The notes under the pieces: generated by a model
Told to the model about the DNA's origin: nothing
The model's database searches: none
The model's input: the letters and a program-made list of their open reading frames with translations, nothing else
Shown: piece after piece, positions 55,833 to 64,000 of the stretch
How the letters are laid out: every line of letters starts with the position of its first letter
Numbering within the stretch: position 1 is the first letter of the stretch
NCBI RefSeq assembly: GCF_026684035.1
Contig: NZ_CP113361.1
Span: forward strand, 992,001-1,056,000
Source of the DNA: Methanogenium organophilum
GTDB taxonomy: Archaea; Halobacteriota; Methanomicrobia; Methanomicrobiales; Methanomicrobiaceae
Direction: 5' to 3'
DNA length: 64,000 nt
Program-made: the position numbers and the translations under genes

Positions 55833-56855
55833 ATGAGCATAGCCGAACGAATAAAATCAGCCCGGATAAGCGCTGGCCTGAGCCAACAAAAACTGGGTGA
55901 GGCAATTGGTGTATCGAAGATGGCAATCTCAAAGTACGAACAGGGAAAAACCATTCCGAATTCCGGAATGCTGCTCCGTATTGCAGAGGCGCTGGATGTC
56001 AGAGTAGACTATTTCTTCCGCACACCCGCTGTCACACTATCAGAACCACAGTATCGCTGCCACAAAAAACTTTTGAAAAAGGATGAAAACGCCATCCATG
56101 GGAAAATATTGGACTGGCTGGAGCGATATCTTGAAATTGAGATGATCACGGATGTTCAGACCACCTTAGATCTTCCAAAAGAAGAGATCTGCCATGCAGT
56201 AACTATGGAAGATGTGGAGAAGGTGGCCCAAATGCTCCGGGACGAATGGGCATTGGGACTTGACCCGATTGAAAATGTGATGGATGTTCTAGAACAGCAC
56301 GGCATCAAGGTTGGTATTGTTGATGCGCCCGATACCTTTGATGCACTCACATTCACCTATGATGGCAAAATTCCGGTGATTGCTGTGAACAAGAACACCA
56401 CCGGGGACCGCCAGCGCTTCAATCTGGCGCATGAACTTGGTCATCTGATTTTGCAGGTCAGTGGAGACCTCGATGAAGAAAAAGCAGCAAACCGCTTTGC
56501 AGGGGCATTTCTTGTCCCGAGAGAGATGGGAATAAATGAGTTGGGTGAGCATCGGAACCGCCTCTTCCTCCGGGAACTGTATGTCCTCAAGCACAAGTAC
56601 GGGCTGAGCATGAAGGCCTGGATACACCGGGCTCATGATCTGGGAATCATCTCAAAAAATCAGGAAACGGGACTATATATTGAGCTGAATACGTACACCA
56701 AGAACAAACAGGAACCCGGAAAGCAAATTCGACCACAGTTGCCGACCCATATGCATCAGCTCATCTTCCGGGCATTAGGCGACAAAAAGATTACCCAGTC
56801 ACGGGCCCGTGAACTCTTTGGCGGGCCGATTCCGGTTGTGGGTGTGGAGGAGTAA
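55833..56855 (+). CDS. XRE-HTH plus ImmA/IrrE metallopeptidase protein (antitoxin-type)
   Basis: A 340-residue fusion. The N-terminus is an XRE helix-turn-helix (MSIAERIKSARISAGLSQQKLGEAIGVSKMAISKYEQG, residues 1-38). The middle is an ImmA/IrrE-type zinc protease with HELGHL near 195-200 and a downstream Glu (EEKAANRFAGAFLVPREM). Such fusions (COG2856) often act as antitoxins or phage-induction regulators. The PIN-domain gene 9 bases downstream fits a toxin-antitoxin pair. The proposed operator lies in its promoter. The ribosome site GAGGAGGA is 15-20 bases before ATG 55833. Confidence 0.85.
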   Translation: MSIAERIKSARISAGLSQQKLGEAIGVSKMAISKYEQGKTIPNSGMLLRIAEALDVRVDYFFRTPAVTLSEPQYRCHKKLLKKDENAIHGKILDWLERYLEIEMITDVQTTLDLPKEEICHAVTMEDVEKVAQMLRDEWALGLDPIENVMDVLEQHGIKVGIVDAPDTFDALTFTYDGKIPVIAVNKNTTGDRQRFNLAHELGHLILQVSGDLDEEKAANRFAGAFLVPREMGINELGEHRNRLFLRELYVLKHKYGLSMKAWIHRAHDLGIISKNQETGLYIELNTYTKNKQEPGKQIRPQLPTHMHQLIFRALGDKKITQSRARELFGGPIPVVGVEE

Positions 56856-56864
56856 GGAGGACAT

Positions 56865-57380
56865 ATGGGAGGACTCATTCCGGAATGCATCATTGATGCC
56901 AATGTCATTTTTGACGCAGTAGAAGGTAACATCCTCCCGGAGATCTTTCAACTGGGTTACCACATAATCACGACCGATTTTGTTGTAATGCTTGATATTA
57001 AGTCCATCCAGCATTCTGAATTAATTGCTCTTGGTCTAATCGTGCAGGATATGCCGGGAGAATTAGTAGAAGAGATACTGAAATTACGGGAAAAACATAT
57101 CGAGCTCTCCATTCCCGACTTATCGGTATTCGTTATGGCAAGACATAACGACGCAATTATGCTGTCCGGAGACGGAGAATTGCGAAGAGTTGCAAAGAAG
57201 GCAGGGGTCGCATTTCATGGAACATTATGGCTCATTGATGAAATGGTCGAAAAAGAAATCCTCCAACCAGAACGTGCTGCTGAGGCGCTTCAGGCGATGT
57301 GTGATAATGATCGGTGGCTGCCTGTAGAAGAATGCAGGCGGCGGATTCGGATGTGGGGTATTGAGAATACCAAAAAATAA
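56865..57380 (+). CDS. PIN-domain protein, probable toxin partner
   Basis: A 171-residue protein with PIN-like acidic positions: IIDANVIFD near 9-17, SIPDLSVFVMARHNDAIMLSGDGELRRVAK (near 85-114), consistent with the four-acid nuclease site, close to the DUF3368-like group. The C-terminal 60 residues (LIDEMVEKEILQPERAAEALQAMCDNDRWLP) are helical and may bind the partner. It is located 9 bases after the XRE-ImmA gene, so the two form a probable toxin-antitoxin operon. An RNase function is inferred from the family. Confidence 0.72.
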   Translation: MGGLIPECIIDANVIFDAVEGNILPEIFQLGYHIITTDFVVMLDIKSIQHSELIALGLIVQDMPGELVEEILKLREKHIELSIPDLSVFVMARHNDAIMLSGDGELRRVAKKAGVAFHGTLWLIDEMVEKEILQPERAAEALQAMCDNDRWLPVEECRRRIRMWGIENTKK

Positions 57381-57421
57381 GGGTTGTTCTCTACCCGGAT
57401 TGCATACAGAAGAAACCTTGC

Positions 57422-57880
57422 TTACCCTCTTGGTGTCTCTGCCGCCTTCATGATCAGTTCATAATCCTCTTCAGGAATGGTCCGCATCGCCTGCCCCCTG
57501 ATGTGACCAGACCACTGCTTCTTGTTGGTGATGAACGAGAGATCCGGGAGAAGGGGTTTGAAATTTACGGGTTCATCGAATATTTTGATTGGCTTAAGCC
57601 TGATTCGAAGCGGAAATACTTCATAGCCAAGTTTTGGTTGAGCAGTAAATATCTTCGTTTCATCTTCAAAGACATCTGAGACTATCTCAAAGCAACCGGT
57701 GATCGCCGGTGGGAGGGTGATTTCTTTGTCGATCACCTCTTGTCAAACATAGATCAGCAGGGTATCACCAATTTTTGCCTTTCCGATCTGATTGACGACG
57801 CGTTTGGGTACTCCCCAGATATTGTGTCGGATTACCACATCGGAATTATCCCGGTTAGATATTGCAAGCAGACGAGTCAT
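57422..57880 (-). pseudogene. EVE-domain protein interrupted by in-frame TGA
   Basis: The frame starts at ATG 57880 with MTRLLAISNRDNSDVVIRHN and IWGVPKRVVNQIGKAKIGDTLLIYV, meets a TGA at 57745-57743 (codon 46), and continues in the same frame with no shift: QEVIDKEITLPPAITGCFEI, then FEDETKIFTAQ, YEVFPLRIRLKPIKIFDEP and SFITNKKQWSGHIRGQAMRT to ETPRG. The joined 152-residue product matches an EVE/PUA-like reader domain end to end. Such domains bind modified bases and cluster with restriction systems. The TGA is either a nonsense mutation or a sequencing error; the downstream half alone (GTG at 57736) is unlikely to fold. Confidence 0.75.
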
Positions 57881-58192
57881 TCAATTAGCTCTGTTTTTAA
57901 CAAAAGATAAATTGATCCTGCCTAATCCCCCAGCACTTGATCAACATTAATCGGCGAATTCTTTTACTGTCCCTTTAAATGTAATCATTACAGGGGGAAC
58001 ACAACGACAGGTTCCAAAACACCTATGTAATACGCTCATATTATGAGAAAATTCATGGATTATACTCATAACGGAGATATTTTCACAGGATCGATTCCCC
58101 TGAAGCAGAACGTGTTGTCCGAAAGTACTGTGCCTGAAACTCTCAATATTCAGATCTGCCCAGTCTCATAATCAGAAACAGGAAAGGAAGAA
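57881..58192. promoter_or_regulatory. Upstream region of type I restriction operon
   Basis: About 312 bases between the broken EVE gene (minus) and hsdM (plus). A perfect inverted repeat CTCATA-T-TATGAG lies at 58035-58047, with a partial third copy (tactcata) near 58064. These may control hsdM expression. The TATA element is not clear. Confidence 0.4.
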
Positions 58193-60634
58193 ATGGCTCT
58201 CAAGAAATCCGAACTATATAGCTCAATCTGGAAAAGCTGCGATGAATTGCGTGGCGGCATGGATGCGTCCCAATACAAAGACTACGTGCTTGTCCTGCTC
58301 TTTGTAAAATATGTATCCGATAAATACGCGGGTCAGCCGGACGCCCTGATTGATATCCCTCAGGGTGGAAGTTTCGACGATATGGTGGCCCTGAAAGGGA
58401 GTGATGATATCGGAGATCAGGTCAACAAAATAATCGGCCGCCTTGCTGAGGCAAACAACCTCAAAGGTGTCATTGATCTGGCAGACTTCAACGACACTGA
58501 CAAGCTGGGGAGCGGCAAGGAGATGGTTGACCGGCTGAGCAACCTGATTGCCACATTCCAGAATCCGGACCTCGACTTCAGCCGCAATCGTGCCGAGGGC
58601 GATGATCTTCTCGGAGATGCCTATGAATACCTGATGCGTCATTTTGCAACGGAATCGGGGAAGAGCAAGGGACAGTTCTATACTCCGGCAGAAGTCTCAC
58701 GCGTGATTGCAAAGGTTGTCGGTGTGAACCGGGCCATCCGTCAGGACCAGACGATATATGATCCCACCTGTGGTTCTGGCTCTCTGCTGCTCAAGGCGGC
58801 GGACGAAGCACCCCAGGGCATAACGATCTACGGTCAGGAGAAGGATAATGCAACAGCCGGTCTTGCCCGGATGAATATGTACCTGCATGACCGGCCCGGT
58901 GCTGTGATCTGGAAGGACAACACACTCTCCAAACCCCATTTCAAAAACACTGAAGGTAGTCTGAAAACCTTTGACTTTGTCGTGGCAAATCCGCCGTTTT
59001 CAGATAAGGCATGGAGCAATGGCCTGAATACATCAGAAGACCTTTTTAAACGCTTTGAGGATGGCGTTCCGCCAGCAAAGAACGGAGATTATGCATACCT
59101 GCTGCACATTCTCAGGTCCATGAAGAGCACCGGAAAGGGTGCCATCATTCTCCCCCACGGCGTGTTGTTCCGGGGAAATGCAGAAGGGGATATCCGCCGG
59201 AACCTTGTACGAAAGGGAGTCATCAAGGGCATCATCGGCCTTCCTGCAAACCTCTTTTACGGCACCGGCATCCCGGCGTGCATCATTGTTATGGATAAGG
59301 AGAATGCCATCGGGAGAAAGGGCATTTTCATGATCGATGCCAGTAAGGGCTTCATGAAGGACGGAAACAAGAACCGCCTCCGCCATCAGGATATCAGAAA
59401 GATCGTGGACATCTTTAACAGTCAGACAGAATGTGAACGCTATTCACGGATGGTCCCCCTGACTGAGATTGAGGCAAACGACTACAACCTGAATATCCCC
59501 CGGTACATCGACAGCACCGAACCCGAGGATCTGCAGGACATCGAAGCACACCTCAAGGGCGGAATCCCCAACCGCGACATCGAAGGGCTGGCCGCATACT
59601 GGGAGTTATGCCCGTCCCTGAAGGACGAGCTCTTTTGTGCCGCTGACCGGCCGGGCTACAGCCTGCTGAAGGTCGATGCCAACGAGATAAAAAGGACCAT
59701 CTACACACATCCGGAATTTACAACCTATACAAAGAGTCTCCGTACGCTCTTTGACCACTGGCTGGAGAACAACCACGGGACACTCAAGGGCATAGAGAAT
59801 GGGGCCAACCCAAAGGAACTGATCCAGAATCTTTCCGAGGACCTGCTCACGGTCTTTTCCGAGGTCCCGCTCATCGATACATACGATATCTACCAGTATC
59901 TGATGACCTACTGGGCTGACACCATGCAGGACGATGTGTACCTAATCACATCCGACGGCTGGACTGAGGCAAACGCCGTCCGGAAGATCGTCGAAACAAA
60001 GGGCCAGAAGAGCAAGGAAGAGGCAGACATCACCATTGGCAAACAGAAGTTCAAGACCGATCTGATTCCCCCGTCACTCGTCATCGCACGCTACTTCAGG
60101 GACGAGAAGGTTGCGGTGGATGAACTGCAGGCTGATCTGGAAGCCGCCTCACAGGCAATGGAGGAGATGCAGGAGGAACACGGCGGAGAGGACGGACTGC
60201 TCTCGGAGGTCACGAATGACAAGGGGAAAATCACCAAAGGGGATCTCAAAGCCCGGATTAAGAAAATTAAGAACGATCCGGACGAAGAAGAGGAGAGAGC
60301 AGTGCTTGAGGCATACCTGAGTCTTATGGAACAGGAATCCAATGCCAAAAAGGCGGTCAAGGCGGCAGAGGAGACACTGGACAGGAACGTGCTGGCCAAA
60401 TATCCCGACCTTTCTGAAGAGGAAATAAAGACGCTTGTTGTGGACGACAAATGGGCCGCGACCCTCTGCTCCGACATCAAGACCGAGCTGGACCGTGTCT
60501 CCCAGAAACTCACCAGACGCATCAAAGAGCTTGCTGACCGGTATGCCACCCCCCTGCCGGAGATCACCGACGAGGTGGAAGCACTCAGCGCAAAGGTGGA
60601 TGAACACCTGAAGAGGATGGGATTTGTGTGGTAA
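58193..60634 (+). CDS. hsdM: Type I restriction-modification methyltransferase subunit HsdM
   Basis: An 813-residue N6-adenine methyltransferase subunit. An N-terminal HsdM helical domain is followed by the SAM-binding motif DPTCGSGSLLLKA near 183-195 and the catalytic NPPF motif (FVVANPPFSDKAW near 263-275). The protein is longer than usual HsdM (about 500-550); the extra C-terminal 300 residues carry a coiled coil with many Glu/Lys residues (about 640-760). The N-terminus ALKKSELYSSIWKSCDELRGGMDASQYKDYVLVLLF is typical. The stop overlaps the hsdS GTG by 7 bases. Confidence 0.93.
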   Translation: MALKKSELYSSIWKSCDELRGGMDASQYKDYVLVLLFVKYVSDKYAGQPDALIDIPQGGSFDDMVALKGSDDIGDQVNKIIGRLAEANNLKGVIDLADFNDTDKLGSGKEMVDRLSNLIATFQNPDLDFSRNRAEGDDLLGDAYEYLMRHFATESGKSKGQFYTPAEVSRVIAKVVGVNRAIRQDQTIYDPTCGSGSLLLKAADEAPQGITIYGQEKDNATAGLARMNMYLHDRPGAVIWKDNTLSKPHFKNTEGSLKTFDFVVANPPFSDKAWSNGLNTSEDLFKRFEDGVPPAKNGDYAYLLHILRSMKSTGKGAIILPHGVLFRGNAEGDIRRNLVRKGVIKGIIGLPANLFYGTGIPACIIVMDKENAIGRKGIFMIDASKGFMKDGNKNRLRHQDIRKIVDIFNSQTECERYSRMVPLTEIEANDYNLNIPRYIDSTEPEDLQDIEAHLKGGIPNRDIEGLAAYWELCPSLKDELFCAADRPGYSLLKVDANEIKRTIYTHPEFTTYTKSLRTLFDHWLENNHGTLKGIENGANPKELIQNLSEDLLTVFSEVPLIDTYDIYQYLMTYWADTMQDDVYLITSDGWTEANAVRKIVETKGQKSKEEADITIGKQKFKTDLIPPSLVIARYFRDEKVAVDELQADLEAASQAMEEMQEEHGGEDGLLSEVTNDKGKITKGDLKARIKKIKNDPDEEEERAVLEAYLSLMEQESNAKKAVKAAEETLDRNVLAKYPDLSEEEIKTLVVDDKWAATLCSDIKTELDRVSQKLTRRIKELADRYATPLPEITDEVEALSAKVDEHLKRMGFVW

Positions 60635-61854
60635 ATACCCATTTAGTCCCAGATAAATGGAATGTTTCCCGGATCATTGACATCGTCGAGAATATTATTG
60701 ACTATCGAGGTCGAACCCCACTCAAGCTTGGTATGGAATGGGGAAAAGGAGATATTCCCGCATTATCGGCAAGAAATGTAAAAATGGGACGAATTGATTT
60801 TGAGGAAGAAACATACTATGGATCTGAAGATTTGTATAACCGTTGGATGTCCAATAACTGTACAAAAAAAGATGATATTGTAATAACAACTGAAGCTCCC
60901 CTTGGAAATGTTGCTCTGATACCTGATGATTCAAAGTACATCCTAAGCCAAAGGACAATTTTACTTCAAATAAACCCTACAATAGTATTTAATCGATTTT
61001 TGTATCATTATTTTGTTTCAAAACAATTCCAAAATATATTGGCCAAACACTCTACTGGATCTACAGCTAAAGGGATTCAGAGGAAAAAATTTGAGACACT
61101 TGAAATTATTTACCCCCCTCTCCCAGAACAAACCGCCATTGCCGCCGCCCTCTCTGATGCAGACACACTCATTACCTCCCTGGACCGGCTCATAACCAAG
61201 AAGCGGAATATCAAGCAGGCCACCATGCAGAAACTTCTGACTGGAAAGAAGCGACTGCCAGGAATTAGTAGTGAGTGGGAAATTCAGGAATTAAGAACCA
61301 TTGTAAAGGAATTTATTGTACCAATGCGTGATAAGCCGAAGGTTTTCAGAGGGGATATACCATGGTGCAGGATTGAAGATTTTAATGGGAAGTATTTAGA
61401 CGGATCAAAATCAGGGCAGCATGTAGATAAGGAAATAATTAATGGAATGAATTTAAAGATCCATCCATTTGGTACGTTATTAGTCTCTTGTAGTGCAGAT
61501 TTAGGACGTTGCGCAATAATTAGAAAACCATTGGTCACAAACCAGACATTCATCGGATTGGTTGTAGATGAATCAAAATTATTGAATGAATTTTTGTACT
61601 ACTATATGACTTTCAATGCTGATGAATTAAACAATATTTCATCTGGAACCACAATTTCATATCTCTCTAGAGAATTATTTGAATCATTTAAGGTTTACAT
61701 TCCAATCAACAAAGAAGAACAAACCGCCATCGCAACCGTCCTCTCCGACATGGACACTGAAATCGCCGAACTGGAGGAGAAACGAGATAAAGCACGGATG
61801 ATAAAGGAAGGGATGATGCAGGAACTCCTGACGGGAAGGATACGGCTGGTATGA
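60628..61854 (+). CDS. hsdS: Type I restriction-modification specificity subunit HsdS
   Basis: A 408-residue subunit with two target-recognition domains (about 5-165 and 215-360), each followed by the conserved helical spacer. The spacers are LPEQTAIAAALSDADTLITSLDRLITKKRNIKQATMQKLLTGKKRL and EEQTAIATVLSDMDTEIAELEEKRDKARMIKEGMMQELLTGRIRL. The recognition domains are AT-rich compared with the spacers, as expected when they are exchanged by recombination. The start is GTG 60628 inside the end of hsdM. The target sequence cannot be predicted by eye. Confidence 0.92.
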   Translation: MVNTHLVPDKWNVSRIIDIVENIIDYRGRTPLKLGMEWGKGDIPALSARNVKMGRIDFEEETYYGSEDLYNRWMSNNCTKKDDIVITTEAPLGNVALIPDDSKYILSQRTILLQINPTIVFNRFLYHYFVSKQFQNILAKHSTGSTAKGIQRKKFETLEIIYPPLPEQTAIAAALSDADTLITSLDRLITKKRNIKQATMQKLLTGKKRLPGISSEWEIQELRTIVKEFIVPMRDKPKVFRGDIPWCRIEDFNGKYLDGSKSGQHVDKEIINGMNLKIHPFGTLLVSCSADLGRCAIIRKPLVTNQTFIGLVVDESKLLNEFLYYYMTFNADELNNISSGTTISYLSRELFESFKVYIPINKEEQTAIATVLSDMDTEIAELEEKRDKARMIKEGMMQELLTGRIRLV

Positions 61855-64000
61855 GCAGGGTTGGGGAGATCGAACGCAGAACCCAGGAACGGGTGATCAG
61901 GCTCTTTCGCGATACGCTCGGCTATGACTATCTGGGAGACTGGTCGGACAGAGTTGATGAGGACGGGAAAGGCAACGCCAATATCGAAGAAGCATACCTC
62001 CGCCCCTTTTTGAAGGAGAAAAAACAATACGACGAGACCCTGATCACCAAGGCCATCTTTGAGCTGAAGAGGGTGGCAGGCGATCAGAACCGCACCCTCT
62101 ATGACATCAACAAGGATGTCTATAGTCTGCTCCGCTACGGGGTGAAGGTCAAGCCTGAGGCAGGCAAAAATATGCAGACTGTCTGGCTCATCGACTGGAT
62201 GCACCCGGAGAACAACCACTTCGCAGTCGCAGAAGAGGTCACCGTAGTGGGCGAACACACCAAACGGCCCGACATTGTGCTCTATATAAATGGCATTGCA
62301 CTGGGAGTCATCGAACTCAAGCGTTCCACCGTCTCCGTGGGCGAGGGTATTCGTCAGAACCTCGACAACCAGAAAAGCATCTTCATCCGTCCATTCTTCT
62401 CTACCATACAGCTTGTCATGGCAGGCAACGACACACAGGGACTCCGCTATGCCACGACAGAAACCCCGGAAAAATACTACCTCACCTGGAAGGAGAAGAG
62501 CGATACCGAAAACCTGCTCGACCGTCACCTGATGCAGGTCTGTGAGAAAACCCGGTTCCTGGAGATCGTCCACAATTTCATCGTCTTTGATGCAGGCACC
62601 AAGAAGATCTGCCGTCCCAACCAGTACTTCGGTGTGAAAGCCGCACAGCCGTTTATCAAACGACGGGAGGGAGGCATCATCTGGCACACGCAGGGCAGTG
62701 GTAAGAGCCTCACCATGGTCTGGCTTGCCAAATGGATACGTGAGAACGTCATGGATTCACGGGTTCTCATCATCACCGACCGCACTGAGCTCGATGAACA
62801 GATTGAGAAGGTCTTCATGGGTGTTGATGAAGAAATATACCGGACCAAAAGTGGCGCTGACCTCATTGCAAAACTCAACGACACCAAACCATGGCTCATC
62901 TGCTCGCTGATTCATAAATTCGGGAAAAAGGGAAAGGGTGGCGATGAGGCAGATGTGGACGGATTTGTCGAGGAAATCCACAAAGCTCTCCCGAGTAATT
63001 TCAGGGCAAAAGGGGACATCTTCGTCTTCGTAGACGAATGTCATCGCACCCAGTCCGGCAAACTCCACGATGCCATGAATGAGATCCTGCCACATGCTCT
63101 CTTGGTCGGTTTCACCGGCACCCCCCTTCTCAAGAAAGACAAAAAAACCAGCATGGAGATCTTCGGCCGCAATATTCACACCTACAAATATGATGAGGCA
63201 GTAGCAGACGGTGTGGTGCTCGATCTCCGCTATGAGGCCCGTGACATCGACCAGACCATCCGGTCACAGGACAAGATCGACCAATGGTTTGACGCAAAGA
63301 CCAGTGGTCTCAACGACATCGCCAAAGCCCAGCTCAAGAAACGATGGGGAACGATGCAGAAAGTCCTCTCCAGCAAATCGCGGCTGGATATGATCGTAAG
63401 TGACATCCTCTTCGACATGGAAACACGCGACAGGTTACAGAGCGGGCGGGGGAATGCTCTGCTTGTCACCAGCAGAATCCATGAAGCCTGCATCTGTTAC
63501 GAGCTCTTTGAAAAGACTCCTCTGGCAGGCAAATGTGCCATCGTCACCTCCTACCAGCCCTCAACAACAGACATCAAAGGCGAGGAGAGCGGCGAAGGAG
63601 ATACCGATCGGCTCCGGGATTATAAAATATACCAGAAAATGCTCGCTGATTACTTCCATATCCCCCCGGAAGAGGGGGTTACCAAGGCAGAAGAGTTTGA
63701 AAAGGCTGTCAAAAAGAAATTTATCGAAGAACCCGGCCAGATGAAGCTGCTTATCGTGGTAGACAAACTCCTGACCGGCTTTGATGCTCCCCCCGCCACA
63801 TATCTCTATATTGATAAGCAGATGCAGGATCATGGTCTTTTTCAGGCAATCTGCCGGGTCAACCGACTCGATGGTGAGGATAAGGAGTATGGATACATCA
63901 TCGATTACATGGACCTGTTCAAAAGCCTGGAGAAGTCGGTCCATGATTATACCTCAGAAGCCTTCGACGGATATGACAGGGAAGATGTTGACGGGCTGTT
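61851..64000 (+). CDS. hsdR: Type I restriction endonuclease/translocase subunit HsdR (partial)
   Basis: It starts at ATG 61851, overlapping the hsdS stop (ATGA), and runs off the right edge after about 716 codons. The nuclease core appears in PDIVLYINGIALGVIELKRS (Asp and Glu-x-Lys), the helicase Walker A in IWHTQGSGKSLTMVWLA, and the DExx box in VFVDECHRTQSGKLHDAM. Later motor motifs include FTGTPLL and LLIVVDKLLTGFDAP. The subunit would cut unmodified foreign DNA after translocation. All motifs inside the window are intact. Confidence 0.93.
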   Translation, partial: MSRVGEIERRTQERVIRLFRDTLGYDYLGDWSDRVDEDGKGNANIEEAYLRPFLKEKKQYDETLITKAIFELKRVAGDQNRTLYDINKDVYSLLRYGVKVKPEAGKNMQTVWLIDWMHPENNHFAVAEEVTVVGEHTKRPDIVLYINGIALGVIELKRSTVSVGEGIRQNLDNQKSIFIRPFFSTIQLVMAGNDTQGLRYATTETPEKYYLTWKEKSDTENLLDRHLMQVCEKTRFLEIVHNFIVFDAGTKKICRPNQYFGVKAAQPFIKRREGGIIWHTQGSGKSLTMVWLAKWIRENVMDSRVLIITDRTELDEQIEKVFMGVDEEIYRTKSGADLIAKLNDTKPWLICSLIHKFGKKGKGGDEADVDGFVEEIHKALPSNFRAKGDIFVFVDECHRTQSGKLHDAMNEILPHALLVGFTGTPLLKKDKKTSMEIFGRNIHTYKYDEAVADGVVLDLRYEARDIDQTIRSQDKIDQWFDAKTSGLNDIAKAQLKKRWGTMQKVLSSKSRLDMIVSDILFDMETRDRLQSGRGNALLVTSRIHEACICYELFEKTPLAGKCAIVTSYQPSTTDIKGEESGEGDTDRLRDYKIYQKMLADYFHIPPEEGVTKAEEFEKAVKKKFIEEPGQMKLLIVVDKLLTGFDAPPATYLYIDKQMQDHGLFQAICRVNRLDGEDKEYGYIIDYMDLFKSLEKSVHDYTSEAFDGYDREDVDGL

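Noticed and set aside
57743-57745. UGA as a recoded selenocysteine codon in the EVE gene
   Set aside because: Selenocysteine is restricted to a few archaeal lineages, and EVE domains do not use it; a mutation or sequencing error explains it better. Pyrrolysine uses UAG, not UGA.

Overview
The window looks like chromosomal DNA of a hydrogenotrophic methanogenic archaeon, most likely of the order Methanomicrobiales. This is an inference from gene content: a thermosome, archaeal LonB, an archaeal NOB1, an FmdE-family protein, a six-subunit Ech-type energy-converting hydrogenase, a methanogen-type nif operon with two PII-like nifI genes between nifH and nifD, large surface proteins ending in a PGF-pre-PGF-like region plus a short sorting tail, and TATA-type promoters with Shine-Dalgarno sites. 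Most of the sequence is moderately GC-rich. The accessory parts at about 34.5-35.8 kb and 52-58 kb are clearly richer in AT.

Layout. 0-10.9 kb holds housekeeping and membrane functions: a secretion or pilus ATPase with the start of its membrane partner, two KaiC-like ATPases (one with a broken Walker A), a BofA-like protein, a TldE/TldD pair, LonB, PRPP synthase, NOB1 and a GfcR-like PRPP-binding regulator. At 10.9-12.1 kb lies a tRNA-guanine-transglycosylase-like protein of unknown function, divergent from a thermosome gene (12.6-14.2 kb). The Ech operon (14.5-19.6 kb) is compact and translationally coupled, with a striking repeated motif in its promoter. At 19.6-29.1 kb are a ubiquitin-like sulfur-carrier candidate, a lipoprotein, FmdE, and two giant tandem papain-fold and beta-helix surface proteins. 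At 29.2-34.5 kb are a DUF523 fragment, a UPF0316 membrane protein, an ATP-cone nuclease, a hydrolase, tRNA-Ser(CGA) and an MscS channel.

35.8-40.2 kb contains a DUF3089 lipoprotein, an ArsR-type regulator, a probably frameshifted membrane protein, and a short operon of a 53-residue Cys-rich protein followed by hgcA and hgcB. HgcAB are the corrinoid protein and ferredoxin needed for mercury methylation, so this archaeon is predicted to be able to make methylmercury. 40.4-51.7 kb is a nitrogen-fixation island: a possible leader ORF, nifH-nifI1-nifI2-nifD-nifK-nifE-nifN, a thioredoxin-fold [2Fe-2S] ferredoxin, an AnfO-like gene and modABC for molybdate uptake.

From 51.8 kb the sequence becomes accessory: an orphan APC-permease C-terminal domain, an HTH-PAS regulator, a cupin, long AT-rich gaps, and then a defence-type region. 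That region has an XRE-ImmA protein with a PIN-domain partner, an EVE-domain gene broken by an in-frame TGA, and a type I restriction-modification operon (hsdM, hsdS, and hsdR running off the right edge). No CRISPR array, rRNA or insertion sequence was seen. Function calls rest on motifs and remembered family features; no database search was run.
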